From: Casuarina equisetifolia | Lineage: Eukaryota > Streptophyta > Magnoliopsida > Fagales > Casuarinaceae | Assembly (NCBI GenBank): GCA_028551475.1 | Contig: CM052362.1 | Span: 20,256,021 to 20,320,020 of the forward strand | Length of the DNA: 64,000 nt | Direction of reading: 5' to 3' | Shown here: positions 1 through 14,700 of the stretch, in pieces | How positions within the stretch are numbered: position 1 is the first letter of the stretch | Layout: every line of letters starts with the position of its first letter | The notes under the pieces: model-generated | The model's input: the letters and a program-made list of their open reading frames with translations, nothing else | What the model was told of the DNA's origin: nothing | Databases searched by the model: none | Position numbers and translations under genes: made by a program

Positions 1-83
1 TCTCCAAGGTCCTTGGAATCCAAAATTAAGGAAAAATATCTCTATTTTGCCATAAGAAATGGGCATTAATCATGTTCATGTTG

Positions 84-520
84 CAAAAATGACCTATCAC
101 GTAAAAACGTAAACACATAGATCAAATCATAAACACATAAGAGCTATAAGATTTAGAAGCTTTGAACCAAAACAATATCCTAGGTCCTCTATCACCAACA
201 TAATTACTCACCTTTTTTTTTTTTTTTCTCTTATTAGGTTTCTTCACGAGAATAGATAAGTGTTGATTACAAGATTTGCACACAATTCTCATACAATTGT
301 TTTTAGCACTCACTGCAACAAATTAATTCTCTCTTGGCTAATGACTACTACACAAAGTAGTACTCTTTGGTTGCCACCCTTATGAGACATAATTCTATTT
401 TATGCCTTTTCTTTTGGCCATATTAGGTTTTCCTATTGTGTTTCTTTTTTATACTAGCACTAAAAAGAGTCCTAATTGGATATTATTGAAAGTCTTAACT
501 AAATGTTACTAAGAATCCTA
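84..520 (+). repeat. Left terminal inverted repeat
   Basis: This pairs with the reverse complement of about 4430-4920. Strong blocks are the tip (AAAAATGACCTATCAC), ATAAGAGCTATAAGATTTA near 137-155, and the CTACTACACAAAGTAGTACT block with the following CACCCTTATGAG. Identity falls towards the inner end, so the inner border is approximate. Confidence 0.7.
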
Positions 521-3500
521 ATCAATACAAATAAGAATAACTTTTAGAATATTCACTTAATATATGTGGAATATATTTAGGCCTATTAATTTTCACTCTA
601 ATCTTAAAAAATTTCCTCTTTGGAGTAAAATTAGTATAACAACCTTGTACAATAAGTTTACTTACTACATACATGATCTCTAAGCCTTTAATGGTTAAGC
701 AAACTCTCAATGTTGATCCACCATCTTGATTAGTATATTGACTACACAAAAGACATCTTTTCCCTAACTTCTTAACTCTTTCTTTATCACTGGTGAAGGG
801 ATACCAAATTGAATAACACATTAATTGCACTAAGAAATATATATCTCTCCCAAATCCTCAAGCTTTTCCTTTATCTTTGTCTAATAAAAAGATACCTAGT
901 TAAAGGTACATCATCCTCGAATGGTCTAAAAGAATAAACTCTTTTAGGAATCTTTGCAATCTCATGAACTTCATAGCTCCCATGATCATAGTTATCTCCT
1001 AGCTTTCATTAGTAGTACTCCTATCATCAACTTTAGCTCATCTAGCTAGCTATGTAGCCAATTGTAAAGATAATTGATAGTACTATTGCTATTAATGGAG
1101 GTCCCCTAGGTTAAAGTCCATATCTCTTTACAAAGAACTCCCACCATAAGCATTCAATCACATTTGCTCCATGTGCAATATTTGACCTTATATATGTCCT
1201 CAATCTATCTAATGTTGATACAACCTGAATAATCTTAAATATGTCCATCTTCTAATAGCTAGAGATGTTAATCGAGAACATGCATGATAGGCATCCAGCC
1301 TTCAATAGATGGACTTAGTCTAGTTAAAGGAATCTCATGGATATATTCCATCATTCCCTAATCTTTTATAATAAATTTTTTCATAAGCTCCTTCTACAAC
1401 TTCTTTAGAAGCCTTTGTAAGGTTCAATAATTAATTATGCTATTAACATACTTGAGAATTGAATAACATATTTAAGGGAGTCAACTTGAAGTAAACACTA
1501 ATGGTATTGCTTAAGCATTTCATAAATCTATGCATGCTCATGAATTTGTAGAACTTTCGGTATCATTGCCTAAGAAATAAAAGAAATCCATGTGATCTTT
1601 TCTCTACCTGTACATCATATTCTCCTTTAACTTCAAATTTTATGGACTAATGTAGTATAGCATGAACTACCACTGAAACTTGACATCACCTATATCAAAG
1701 TTTTTATGATCAATAAAGAGAATATATCACATAATTCTGTAACTATTCATGTCACATGGCACATTATTTGATAGTCAATTACAACTGCTCATAATAAGTA
1801 CTTGCACTATTATAAATTTTCCTTTAACATTAGCTCACATTGGGGAATAACTTATGAAATTGAATTGCTTTCTTATAGATGTTCTAATTATAAAGTGATC
1901 AAAGATGAAAATATATCTCACTACTTATATAATCATTAGAGTAGCAACTAGAGAAGTAACATCTAATTGATTGAGCAATCCTAAGTACCAACTACATAGT
2001 AACCTTTGTTCATTTATTAGTTTTTCTTGAATAAATACTTAATTTTTAAGTTTCCATGTCATAAGTAATCTCTTAATCATTATTTTGTTCTATGCCAAAA
2101 TATCAATTTGGCATTGGGTCCTAATACACCCTAAATCTCTTAGGTCTCACTAAACCTAAAATTAAGACACCTTTTGTACTAGTGTTAACCAACCAATCTA
2201 ATCATGTGGAATCCAAAATAGAGAAAAAAAAATCATCTCTACCTCCTTCATATATGTCGTGTCATCTCTTAAAAAGGATCAAACAATCTTTAAGGAATGA
2301 CTCTATTTTTAAGTTGAATAATGATTCTCAAACTATCTTATTATCTCACAATCTCTACAATTAGAAACCATCACTTGAGACTTTCATTCTCTTACCTCTT
2401 GCTTTTGGTGTTATATAATTCTATATCTGTTGTATGCTATTGTCAACTAACAATATAGAAGAAGAATTGAAAGAAGAGAACTCTCATCCTCAAATCCTCA
2501 TTTAGAGGCGTAATAGTAATAGCCTTTTGAGATATTAGCCTTTCTTTAGAACCTTGTGTATTGGTCAAATGCATAACTAAGAGATCTCAAATAATTGGAA
2601 AATAGTCAAAACTTTTTCCTCCTTTACTATTATCAAAAGACAATAATGAAAGTAATAGATAAAAAATACTTTTTCCATCCCTATTTAGGAATATAATCAT
2701 TAACCTCGTAAAATATTAACCTTCCATTGGAACCATAAATACTAGCTAAATTCATGACCAATAAATCTTAGGTACTTAGGAGAGTACAAATTAAAACTAA
2801 AGGAAATTTGATACAAAGAAGTTTAATAAAATCCAATAAAGACATCAATAATTCTATTATGGTAACATAATTAGAATTAAATCAATTAAGACCAAAATAC
2901 TAAGAGCCACATTATTCTTAATCCTTTTTTGTCCACCTCGATAGCATATCACACCATCATTTTAATGCTAAACCAATTTGAATTTACCATTAACTAGAAA
3001 CCAAGTCTAAATACTAACAACAATACTCATTAATTTTTGACCTCTTTGAAACTCGAAATCACATTCAAGTATATCACTAAACATTGCTTAAAATGTCCTA
3101 CAAGATTGGCACAAAATACCTATGAAAAATCTCATTAGCAGATGTAAAAGATGTGCTTCACTTTTTGCTTGCACGTGTGCCTTAAGCGCCTGTGGCACCT
3201 CTTATGCATCAACTCATTTAGGGACCTATTTTCAAATCTACTATCCTCAACAATTGAAATTGGCCAATTTCTACTCGTAATCGGTCTCTTCTTGACCAAT
3301 TACTTTTCTGCACACTTGCATTTCTTCCATCAACCACCGGTCATTAGGTTTTTGTTACTACTTGTGATGTTTGCAATTTGGCTCAACCTTTTCAGCCTAA
3401 TACTACCATTAATAACAATAATATGTCCTAGGTTATGGCCAAAATCCTCTATAGATCATCCTAGAAGTCTTTGCTTGCTCCTCAATACCTCAAGTCAAAG

Positions 3501-4429
3501 TAAATTTGCAAAAAACCTTCTTGGTCATCCATTTGTGATCAACAGTTTTCTTGTGTTCGAGTTTCACTAACTTGATTTAGTAGCTTAATTTAGTTTTGTT
3601 TTCTCGGCTTGGGTTTGTGTGGCCTATATTTTGTGGGCTTTGGCCTACTTTAGCCCAACAACTCAACCCGTCTTAACTAGACTCAATCTAGCCCATCACT
3701 TGGGCTCATTAATTTGGATTCGATTTGATTCAAATCATCCCAAACATCTTCAAATTGATTGACACCCAAATCCGCTTTGCTTAACCTGGTGTTGATCTGC
3801 AACCTAAGTTTGCCTGCACATGCACCACACACACCAAATCCTTTTGTGCTAATTAGGTCTTATTCTAGTTTGCATAACTGTAATTAAAGATTAGATGGCG
3901 CCAACACATTTAGCCATTGTTTTTTTTTTTTTTTTAGCCACCTTTAGCCATTGTTTAGGTTGATTTAGAGCCCAGTTTGTCCTATAAACATGGGTTCACC
4001 TAACTTAGGATCTATCCAACTCTAGCAGTACTTCTTAGCTATTGCTTACTTTTGCTAGCCACCATAGCCATTACGTGGCATCCCACATACTATCAAAGTG
4101 TAGATTAGGGCATGAGGATTTTATATTTGGCTTTCTTTTCTCCAAAGCACTTTTTCTTCACCATGTACAAGCAAAAATAAGTTTTGGAAGACCAAGTTCT
4201 CTCCAACCAAAAGAAACCCACTCGAAAAATATTTTTTTTTTTAACATCAAAGAATATATCTTCAAATAAGAAATACTAAGAAGAAATTAGTTGTCTCTTG
4301 TTTAATACCAACTAGTCCTATGTGTTTCATGTGATGCTCCCAAGCTTACTAACCAACGCTCCAATGCTAATTGTTGATCATCTTAAGCTAATCTTATGGT
4401 GCAAGGATGTTGTACTAATATTACTCCAC

Positions 4430-4920
4430 AAGGGAAAAATTATTAGGTTTGGATGAATTTAGTAAAGGCAAATATGAAAAATATTATGTTCATATTATGT
4501 GTAGTTTATAGATTTTTCCTAGTCCTATCTAGTTAAGATTTCCTTGGTGTTAATATGAAAAAGATCACTATAGGAAAAACCTAAAGATGAGAGTCAAAAA
4601 AAAGAGTAAAAAGTAGGGTTACACCTTATGAAGGCAATAGCTTAGGCCTCATAAGGGTGGTAACTAAAGAGTACTACTTTATGTAGTAGTCATTGGCCAA
4701 GAGAAAATTAAGCATATTGCTATGACTGCTAAGAATAGTTATATGAGAGCTATGGTGAATTTTGTAATTAGCATCCTTTGTATTCTTATGAAAAAAAATT
4801 AATAAGAGAAAGGGCTAGTAGCTATGCAAGTGATAGGAGACATACAACATTTTGTTGGTCCTATTAAATCTTATGTCTCTTATATGTTTATGTGTTCATG
4901 TGATGGGTCATTTCCACAAT
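4430..4920 (-). repeat. Right terminal inverted repeat
   Basis: This is the inverted partner of 84-520. Read on the minus strand it starts ATTGTGGAAATGACCCATCAC less its last base or two and continues with ATAAGAGACATAAGATTTAA, a close match to the left copy. Small indels separate the two arms, which points to an old insertion. Confidence 0.7.
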
Positions 4921-5584
4921 AATTCAATCCTTGGAAAATCAAAACATACTTTACTTTAATGAATGGATAACTCATGAATTTCATTTTAAACCCCATATAT
5001 GGGTAATAACTTTTTTTGAATAAAAAAAAATCAGGCTATCATGGGCTTGTTATTGTTGGAATTTCGGAATGGTCCCATACAAATCAACGGAGTTATTCAT
5101 TTCGATGCTGCAAAAGTCAAAACAAAACCAATTCCAAAAATTACTTAGAACAAATTGGAGAAATATTTCACGTGCACGATAAAACCTATCGTGTATATTT
5201 TTTTCAGAAGTACATTCGGTTACATTTAATTCGAAATTGAATGTAACATGGCAGGGATTATCATCTTGGCCATACACAGGTATTAGAACGAATTTGTATA
5301 GATTTTTGGAAAGTGGGTTTCAAACTAAAAGTGGGTTTTGTTCATCAGAATTTAGCATTTTCTAGAAAACAGGGAAAGGAAATGATTTTCCTGAATAAGT
5401 TTTTGTTTTCAAACTTGTCAACCCTATGTTGCCCAAGCAAACAAAAAAAAAAAAAAAAGAAAGAAAGAAGAAAAAAAATGGAAGAATATAAAGTGATGAA
5501 TGAGAAGGTAAAAAAACACGTGAGAATTATCTAATTGAGGCTTAAAGAACTACATCCGCTACTCACAAAAACGAAAATTAGACC

Positions 5585-5729
5585 TTTATTATAGCAAATT
5601 GATACATGGTTCGTTATAGAATAAAGAGGAGTACACGGAAACAGTAAGGAGGCGTAACGTAGGAACGACGAGCACACAAAGACTAAAGATTTAGTTGTAC
5701 ACGAAACAACACTCCCGAGATCTTTTATT
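5585..5729 (-). terminator. Candidate poly(A) signals of chitinase A
   Basis: AATAAA on the minus strand occurs at 5729-5724 and 5590-5585, about 75 and 215 nt after the stop codon. Both hexamers sit in blocks that are also present downstream of the paralogues B and C, so conservation supports a real 3' UTR. Which one is used cannot be told from sequence. Confidence 0.5.
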
Positions 5730-5804
5730 CTAGTAGTGTTTTTGACTCGAGAGCCATACTCCGACGTCAAACTCGGGATTACTTAAAACTGAACAAAACA
5801 CTGC

Positions 5805-6833
<1,029 letters not shown>

Positions 6834-6879
6834 TTATCGGTGAATTCAACCCTGGGAGCCATAAAGTCTCCGTCAAGAG

Positions 6880-6885
6880 TTGACT
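6880..6885 (+). promoter_or_regulatory. Single W-box (TTGACT) upstream of chitinase A
   Basis: TTGACT is the WRKY-factor core site. In B and C this site is accompanied by a second TTGACT about 24 bp away and by a palindromic site. In A a deletion of roughly 55-60 bp removed both. The regulatory role is inferred from the motif only. Confidence 0.4.
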
Positions 6886-9442
6886 AACCATTAAGAATGT
6901 TATCGTTACATCAAATTCAGAGTGCAAGGAAAATTAATTAACTTATTTCGTGACGAAGCACGAAGCTCTCAATAGTTACGCCGTGCTCTTATGGGTGGGT
7001 CAGCTCCTCTTATTAATATGCTTAACAGCATATTCCGCATGCTTAACGGCATATTCCTGACCTTATTCCTTGGATGCTGGGGACTGTACATTTTTTCTAT
7101 CCAAAGATATGATATTCCCATGTCCGTGAACAGAATAGTTCAACGATACCAGCGTAAGCAAGCCTTGGTAAAAAATGATATGCACTCGCGACAAAAAAGA
7201 AGTCATCCTTGCCATAGTCTTGTCCTCTAATAGGACCAAGGATAGACGACTTCTATAGCCTTTGCCCCCGGGTTGTGACAAAATCTAAATATGAAAAATG
7301 AAAGATGCTTGATTGACTACAACCAAAGTACAAAAAGAAATTAAAAAAAATTAAATGCATGGACTGAGTGCTTACAGATTAAGAATGTTTGAATTCTATT
7401 AACAATGGGCAAAGAACAATAGAATTTCTACGTAGTATTTACACAAAACAAATTGGCAAAGAATATACACTAGTTTAAGCTAATAATACTAATGAAATGA
7501 AAGCAAGCAATACAAACAAAAACACATAAGCCCAATAAAAAACAATATCAATACTTAACAGGTTGGCAGCGTTTTATAAAGCTATTACCGCTCAAACTCG
7601 CATGTGATCCCATTTAAATTGATGGCTTTGTTCATCTGAATTCTGCATATCAAAAGACAATAATTTGGATACTTGCAGTCACATAAGATTGCCTGAGACG
7701 AAAATATGGTGGCAGGGATGGCGATTTAAGTGTCGAACTTTGGTCATCCGGTGCAACTTCATCGTACGTTTTCTGAAGAATGACTTTCGCGAAACACTTC
7801 ACGACAACAGACTTTAATCAAGGGGATAACAATTGTTCAAACTTCTGTCGACTTGGTAGATAACAAGAAAAATAATATAAAATAAATAACTCACAGATGA
7901 ATCGAGGCCCTTTTGATCGTTACGTCTTGAGCACTGTATCTCTCAGTCGTTGTCTCAGGCGCAGCCGGAATCCCCGGAAAGGGAACTCACCCGGATGGTT
8001 CAGAAATGATATGTTAATTGATCTGGTCTTCGGCTTCCGCTTCAGCGTGTCTTTCTAAGAAGTGACTTTGAGGCTTCCAGTTTTCTAATAGCTCAGTCGT
8101 GAAACGTGTTTGAACAAAGTCGTGGTTTATGTGAGGTCTATGGACTTGAATTCTAAGGTGACGCCTAAGAATGCTAATTCGTAGCCATTCAAACCTATCC
8201 TAGAAAAAAAAAGATAAAAATAAAAATAGAAACCATTCTGCCAATTAATATTAAAATGGAAAAGAATGAGAGAGAATGAGTCAATCTGATTAAAAAATTC
8301 GAAACTTGGGCTAAAAAAATATTAGTTTATCTTCATTCATACTTATCTGTAGAAAAAAAAAAAAAAGAAAAACCATCGAAAATGATGGAAAAGAATGAAA
8401 GAGAAAAGATTGCGAGTCAATCTCCGATTAAAAAATTTAGAACTTGGGATAAGAAAAAATATTGGTTTATCTCCATTCATACTTATCCGAGAAAAAAAGA
8501 ACACTATCGAAGATGAGAGAAGAGAATGTCAACATTTGATTAAGAAATACAGAACCTTGGTAAGAAATATCGGTTTATCTTTTACCATTTGCCAAATTCA
8601 TTAGTATAATCTGGTTTCAAAGCTCATTTGAAGCATAGATGGCTGATTTGGAATTAGGATTTGTTTGATAATAAGATTTAAGATAATTTATTTGGTTGCT
8701 CTAGATATATGCTGATTTGGTTGATGTGCAACCCGTGATAGTGTAGTCTGGGTTTATCTGAGTTTACATTTTGGGACATCAATTTCGCTTAACATACTTT
8801 TATCCGATTGATGTCTATTTGAACAATAATGGGAAACATTTGCATAAATAAAACCACTGTATATAGGTCTACAATAAGAATTAAAATGAAATTACAACTC
8901 TAGACGATGGCATTTTTAATCCTTTAGGTGTTTTGGAGTGAGTGTCCAATCTCATATTAATAAGGTGTAGAGTTGTATGTCTAGTTAAATTGGGTTATTT
9001 CTCCCTACTTCAAGAGTGGAACGTTGAGGTGGATGTAAGTGTTCTTTACATGGTATTAGAATCCAAATCTCACTTGGTACTTTTATATATTTAAATAAGT
9101 TAAATCAATACAAAAAGTAATATCACAACATGAATGTCTAATCCTACATTATGGTAAAGAGGTATGTTATAATGTGGATATCTAGTTTCATATTACTAAG
9201 ATGTGAAGTTGTGTATTTGGTGAAATGTAATTATTCTCTTACTTCTTAAGCCAATTTTTGAGATAGATTTGGACATTTCTTATGTTTAGACTTTTAATTG
9301 GGGTACAATAATCTGCCATTGATCTTTATATTATTATTATCATTATCTTTGTCATTATCTTTGTCATGATCTTCTCATGCAATTTCGTTTCTATAGACCT
9401 TATAGATGAACCATAATGATCAATTTGGATCGGATAGATGGG

Positions 9443-9609
9443 CATATGAATATATATGTGTGTGTATATATATATATTGTTTTGTTTTGTTTTAACTCAC
9501 GCACACAAAAGAGAGGAGGGAGAATCTAGCTCCTGACCTGCTGGACTCAGAGGCCATGGTCTTAGCTTACCACTAAGCCAAGGGGCTCCCCTTATGGTCA
9601 TATGAATAT
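9443..9609 (-). mobile_element. tRNA-derived SINE in unit A (body 9454-9598)
   Basis: The element is flanked by an 11-bp direct duplication, CATATGAATAT, at 9443-9453 and 9599-9609. Units B and C have this site once and empty. On the minus strand it carries a Pol III A-box-like TGGCTTAGTGGT and a B-box-like GGTCAGGAGCTAGATTC, then a pyrimidine-rich stretch, GTGTGCGTGAGTTA, and an AAC/AAAAC-type tail. It is related to the copy at 39124-39237. Confidence 0.85.
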
Positions 9610-11695
9610 TGCCTAGTCATAGTAGGCATGTGCTCCTTTCGGGGGAGAATATTTTCCAAAGAGTGGCTTCCGGGAAAATGCCCACCTCACTGACCACTTG
9701 GGTATTCGAAGGTTTAAGCGGCTGAACAGAGAAAAAGTTAGATTGTTTCTTGGTCAGATTCCTGATTACTTTATGTATCAAATCCGAACTATCAAGTAAA
9801 GATGGCAATCTATGTTCAGTACGAGGCCTAAAAGGAACAACTTTGGCAGGATGATTTCTTAAACTGATGGCTTACTTTATTATTCATTTTATGGACGATT
9901 GAATGAGCTACTTTCAACTGGCACAGCAACTGATATATTCTTCAGTTCCATCTTTCGATTTTGGATTGAATCTTCGCTTTCACAAAAGGATGCTACTTTG
10001 TAGAACAGATTACAACGGCTATAAATTGAAGGCCCAGCAAGGAACACTTCTAGTAGGCAGCAATAGCGAATTTCTTTTAAGCACTCGAAGCGAATCTGTG
10101 TTTCTGAACGACAACGGGATGCTGGAATCTAGAACGATGTGCCAATGTCTAATTGGGTCAACCTAGTACCCTTGGTTTTTAGGCCTATGTCCATGTTTAC
10201 AGTGGGAGATTAAAAATAGCACCCGATTACGATCTTTTACTGAGCTATAATGACCAAGCTAAACGGATGAAGAACCCCAGGGTCTTCACGTCTAGAAACA
10301 AAGATGAGCAGAAACTTTTACTGCCTCTGATCTTTTTCTATGCAATAATCCTTCGGATTTCCAAAAGTAGACAACCCACGAATGATCCCATTTGTATTAA
10401 TATGTTTATTTTCTGATAAAAAATTTTAAAGAGTGATAAGTGATAAAATGAACGATGGTAAATGAATGCTGAAATTGGAGGATTGACAGTCGGGTATAAA
10501 TACGATTTACTGCAAAGTGATAGTTCTGTAAACATATCTCCACCGTCGGTTACTTCCGAGGTGCAGAATGCCAAAACATCGTTGTCCTGTGGGTGGCATT
10601 TCGTGGCCATCGATTCCTGCGGGGGTCAAGTGTCTGTTCAACACCTTACAATTTTCCACATGCATGCTCACTGATTTCAGATGGCAAGTCAAGCATACTC
10701 GTCAATCAATCTAAAAAGAGAGAATTTCCAGGCCACGTTCACCCCAAACGACCCTTCGAGGTTGCGTACGTTGAGAAGCAGCTTTGCCACAGACTGACTT
10801 TTTGGTTTGGATTCGACGATCCGATCATCACGCTGTTTTGGAAGATTTTGATTATGTTCTTAGCAATGTTACATTTGGGCCCAAAACAGTTGACGACTTG
10901 AGAGCTGTGGATGGCTGCCCACAAGAGCACTGATTCTCGCACGCTTAAGGCGGTACCATTGTGCAATATTTAATGAAGCATGATCTATAGTCAAGTGATG
11001 AAACATCCAGAAGAAGAAGATAAGAAATGGACTCTGCCTAATCGGCACAGATGTCGCTGATAGGATTTGAGTATGAATGTATGGTAGTGTGTTTGACCAA
11101 CGGGTAAACAAGACAAGGGTTTTGAACAGAGTTGGTTCACGAAATTTTCATAGATAGCCACCACAAAAGGCTTAAGAGTTCTTACAAAACAAAGCTAACA
11201 TTCAACGGATGCTCATACAAGGCACCGTATGCTGGTATTGAAACACAAAGCAGCATCTCTACAAGCATGCTGTGGTTTCAAGAAAAGACATGGGTCTTAC
11301 AGATCACCCAGTCCACAGAAATATTCTAATTCCATGCTACATCCATCGGCGGTAGCCTGCACGTCTGCAGTTGCTGGATTTTCTGCTCAGAATTAATGAG
11401 CGAATCTAGGTTGCTGTGAAGGACACAACTATATTCTTCATTCTGACCTACGTACACGGCAACATAATAAAATTCGCCCAATCTCAAATATGTCGGCATT
11501 ACACCAACCAACCGGCACACAGGAGCACACGGAAGGAAAAGCAAAAAACAAGTAAAGCACGACGGTATTGAGAAACACGGAGCTGGTTGTATTTACAATT
11601 GCCGAGAGAAAAAAAAAAAAAAAACTGTCAAGAAAGAGTGTGCAAAGCTTTACATACAAAATTAAAAAGAAAAGAAAAGAAAAAAAAATGATGAA

Positions 11696-11739
11696 CCAAA
11701 ACTATACATAGGCCCATGGGCCAAAACTATACATAGGCC
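11696..11739 (+). repeat. Two-copy tandem repeat, 25-bp period
   Basis: CCAAAACTATACATAGGCC occurs at 11696-11714 and again, identical, at 11721-11739, separated by CATGGG. No function is apparent. Confidence 0.8.
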
Positions 11740-12520
11740 TGTTGGTCAAACTCTATCTCTTTAAGGATATGTATTTTGGTATTGCAATTTTCATTTCAAG
11801 AAAGGTGTTGTCTGTTTTAGATTAAGCTAAGGAAGAAGATGAGGAAAACAAAGGTTATGGGTGGAACTTCTAGCTTCTTAGCTGGACATGGATGGAAAAG
11901 TGTGGTTTTAGATGTTTGTAGAAAAGGTAAAGGCTTAGGGGTTGCAAAAGTGGCCATGTTGTTTAGGAATTAAAAACTCAATGCCTTTTAAGGCTATGAT
12001 GGGAAACTTACAATAAAGTTAGACTTACTTTTCCACAAACACCCTTGGCTCCAAAAGAATCTATGGAAAACAATGAAAAGTTCCTTTCTCTATCAAGACC
12101 CAAAGAACTAAGATAGGCTTGAGTTTTGAATATTTAATATTAAGTTTTATATTATTATTGAGTTTATTACATAATTAAGTTTTGTTTTATATTTCCTTTA
12201 AATAAAATCTAGGATTTGAAATAGTCAAAACTGAATTACATTAAAAGTCGTAAATTCAATTGTATCGGTTAGGAGTTAGGCTTATTTAAAGAAATTGTTA
12301 AAGAATGGTTTGTGCTTGAAATCTAAGTATTAGTCTCCATGGAAGAGACCATTTGAGGTTTTAGTCTTATAAACTATTCAATTAATTTTCTATCATGTAA
12401 GGGATTCTATATAGAATTAAATTTTAATCTATAATTGTTTTGCATGTGGTGCTCACTTTGGTTCCAAGAGCACACTCTTAATCCTAGGGGTGTGACATTC
12501 TTTTCACCAAATTCTCTTGA

Positions 12521-12590
12521 ATTTCCTCTATTATACTATTTTAAGGTTTTGGGACAGTTAATCTTATAGATGACAGCAGGAGATTTGTAG
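12521..12590 (+). repeat. Dispersed 70-bp repeat, copy 1
   Basis: It matches 56884-56964 on the same strand: ATTTCCTC, then TATACTATTTTAAG, then TTAATCTTATAGATGACAGC and AGGAGATTTGTAG. The second copy has an 11-bp insertion (GACAACTCCCA region). It is part of the wider similarity between the 12.5-14.7 kb and 53-57 kb regions. Confidence 0.75.
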
Positions 12591-13179
12591 AAAGGTTGTT
12601 CACCATCGTTTAGCCTCAGTTGTGACCTTCACCCTGTTCACTTTAAAAAACCAATGTCGAAGTTAATTAGAAGTAATTGAACGAAATATTAACGCACATG
12701 AAGACATTTGAGGAGTTATAACTCGGAATAGAGACAAATCATCTTAGTTCTTCAGAATCGTCTCCAACAATAAATAGGCATGCTAATATGAGTCGGTTGT
12801 GTGTTTAACTGGAAGCTGCAGTGAAGCTAACAATTAACCATCAAAGTTGGAAACCTGAGTACATTTAAATCACTCACAAAACCTGAAAAAGAAAGAAAGC
12901 AATATTCACAGGGAACCAAAGCAAATAGCTCCTAAACCCTCAACTGAGGAAAGCAACGTAACTAAGAAGCTAGGTGGCTATAAAACGGCCAAGCTAGACC
13001 GGCAACACAAGGCAAACCAAAAACCCCACATATGAACGCAAGAGAGAAACCGCTGTTGCAAAAGAACAATCCAAAACTGCTGCTTCATACAAAACCTTAT
13101 TTGCGGACCAATCATCTTAGTACAAGATTGAGGAACTAAATAGACATTACTGTATCTTAGAAGACACCGGTTACCTGCT

Positions 13180-14700
13180 TTCCATCAATCGCTCTACTTG
13201 AGTCATTTCATGCTTACCTCTAGTCTTTCTCATTAATTACTACCTTTTTAGTTCTTTCCTCAAGTTACAAGTTTACCAATCAGTCCACCTGAACAAGAAA
13301 CGAGACTTTAACAAAAAAATATGTAAGGTGGTGAAGGTCCACTTGAAAAATGACCACATTATGCCCATAAGATGGACATATAACAAAAGAATAAAAAGGA
13401 ATATTTTAACTGGTCGTCAACCTTGTACGGCTCGGAATTAGCTGCGAGACGAATAAAGGAATGAGGACTTTATATATAATGTGGCAAAACGCTAGTAAAC
13501 GGGACTTTTACCAACAATTTCGTTTGTATTGAGTATCTCTACCGCCTTTTGTTAATAAATTAGACAATAAATGCATTAAAAGTTCTTATCCCGTGTTCTT
13601 CAAGGATTTGATCGAATAAATTTTGAACTACACATATCACATAAGTCCATCCTAAAAATTAATTTTAGTTGTGCTTTAAACAGTCGAATTCGCAGCCGCG
13701 GCATCCAGTCCATCATGGCTTTTTACCTTGTTGCCAAGTTAGGACATTCAGAAGTAATCAATCTTATCCTTAAACTTTATGGCACCAACTTTTATGCTTT
13801 CCAATCTTCAATCTGATTTATATGTTAGGCCCAGAAGCTTTAACTTTCCATCTGATTAATTTTTCAAAAGATAATTGAGGAAATTAATCGGCATATATTC
13901 CATACATTGAACTTGATCAATTTCTGTGCCCTTCACATTGAATTGGCCAGCTGGCAAGATTACCAAATATATGCATCTCTTCCAAGATCTTACTTGTAAT
14001 TAAATATGTATTATGTGTTTATGTGATTGCTATTACAGAACTGACTGAAAATACCTAACTGTCAACTTTCTTCATAAAGGTTTAACAGTTCCATACAGCG
14101 CTCATCATACTATTGTTTCAAGGACTTCTCGCTGGATATTTCATTAACCGTATGTAGCAGACATGGTGCTACAGGACCATAGTTAATGAACCATGACTAA
14201 GGAAGAGTAAATAATCTTGCATCATGCATTCAGGTATTGTAAAACAATAAAAGGTCGCCAGCTAGTGGGATTCCTAAATCCGGTCATGAGAAATATCCCA
14301 TATGCTAAGGATAATCTTCTTTCCTTATGATTGGTCCTTTGTAATGCAGGGTATAGAGTTAAATGAACAGGAATAGCCGTACGTTATGAAGCTTATATAT
14401 AGGGGACAAGCCTCAATTCTCCCAACACAAGAAAAGCTCTAAGAAGTGATCTCCTTGGAAGTAGACATGGTGTGGTATTGGTTCGGCTCATCTTCTAATA
14501 GCACATCACAAGCTCCAAGACGAGCCGCAACCAATATCACTCTTGTATGCTTCTTTGCCTGGCTTTATCTTTCCAGAACTGAGGCTCTGATCAACAGCTT
14601 TTGCTTTATCCGAGATTGCTCTCTTGCAGTACGCAAGTACCTTCTGTCCTATTTTATTTTCATGTTGTTCTTGTCGAGTATACCTATGCTTATTGTGGGT
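13180..14700 (+). repeat. Second duplicated segment, copy 1
   Basis: It aligns with about 53260-55470. Anchors are CTAGTCTTTCTCATTAAT near 13223, GAACTTGATCAATTTC near 13910, GTAGACATGG(T/C)GTGGTATTGG at the ORF start, and ACCAATATCACTCTTGTATG near 14533. Copy 2 carries extra sequence between about 53770 and 54650. Together with the chitinase units this suggests that the ancestral tandem unit included this segment. Confidence 0.75.
14394..14402 (+). promoter_or_regulatory. TATA-like box before the small duplicated ORF
   Basis: TATATATAG lies 65 bp before the ATG at 14467. In the duplicate the aligned position reads TTATAAATAAGG (55141-55152), 66 bp before its ATG. A TATA motif kept at the same spacing in both copies suggests a former or present promoter. 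Confidence 0.45.

Larger units (their letters stand above)
84..4920. mobile_element. 4.8-kb DNA element with long terminal inverted repeats, MULE-like, no transposase
   Basis: The first ~430 bp and the reverse complement of the last ~490 bp align over most of their length. Shared blocks include AAATGACC(T/C)ATCAC at the tips and the stretch ACTACTACA(C/T)AAAGTAGTACT near 345-365 and its partner near 4675-4690. Units B and C read straight through the insertion point, so the borders are well placed. Long inverted repeats of hundreds of bases are typical of Mutator-like elements. Flanking duplication is weak: GTTCA on the left and ATTCA on the right. The interior (520-4430) has no recognisable transposase. 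Part of it (about 3890-4400) resembles 57430-57800, so a relative or shared captured segment lies beside unit C. The family assignment is inference. Confidence 0.7.
11061..13179. other. Intergenic stretch without a recognisable gene
   Basis: No supported gene. It contains a 25-bp-period tandem duplication (11696-11739), short A-rich tracts near 11608 and 11670, and a 70-bp repeat (12521-12590) shared with 56884-56964. Short open frames here lack family signatures. Confidence 0.5.

Noticed and set aside
3151..3570. 139-residue hydrophobic open frame inside the long-inverted-repeat element
   Set aside because: It has no transposase or other family motif. The composition looks like translated AT-rich non-coding DNA.
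10462..10674. 70-residue open frame in the far upstream flank of unit A
   Set aside because: Most of it is missing from unit B and no domain is recognisable. There is nothing to support it as coding.
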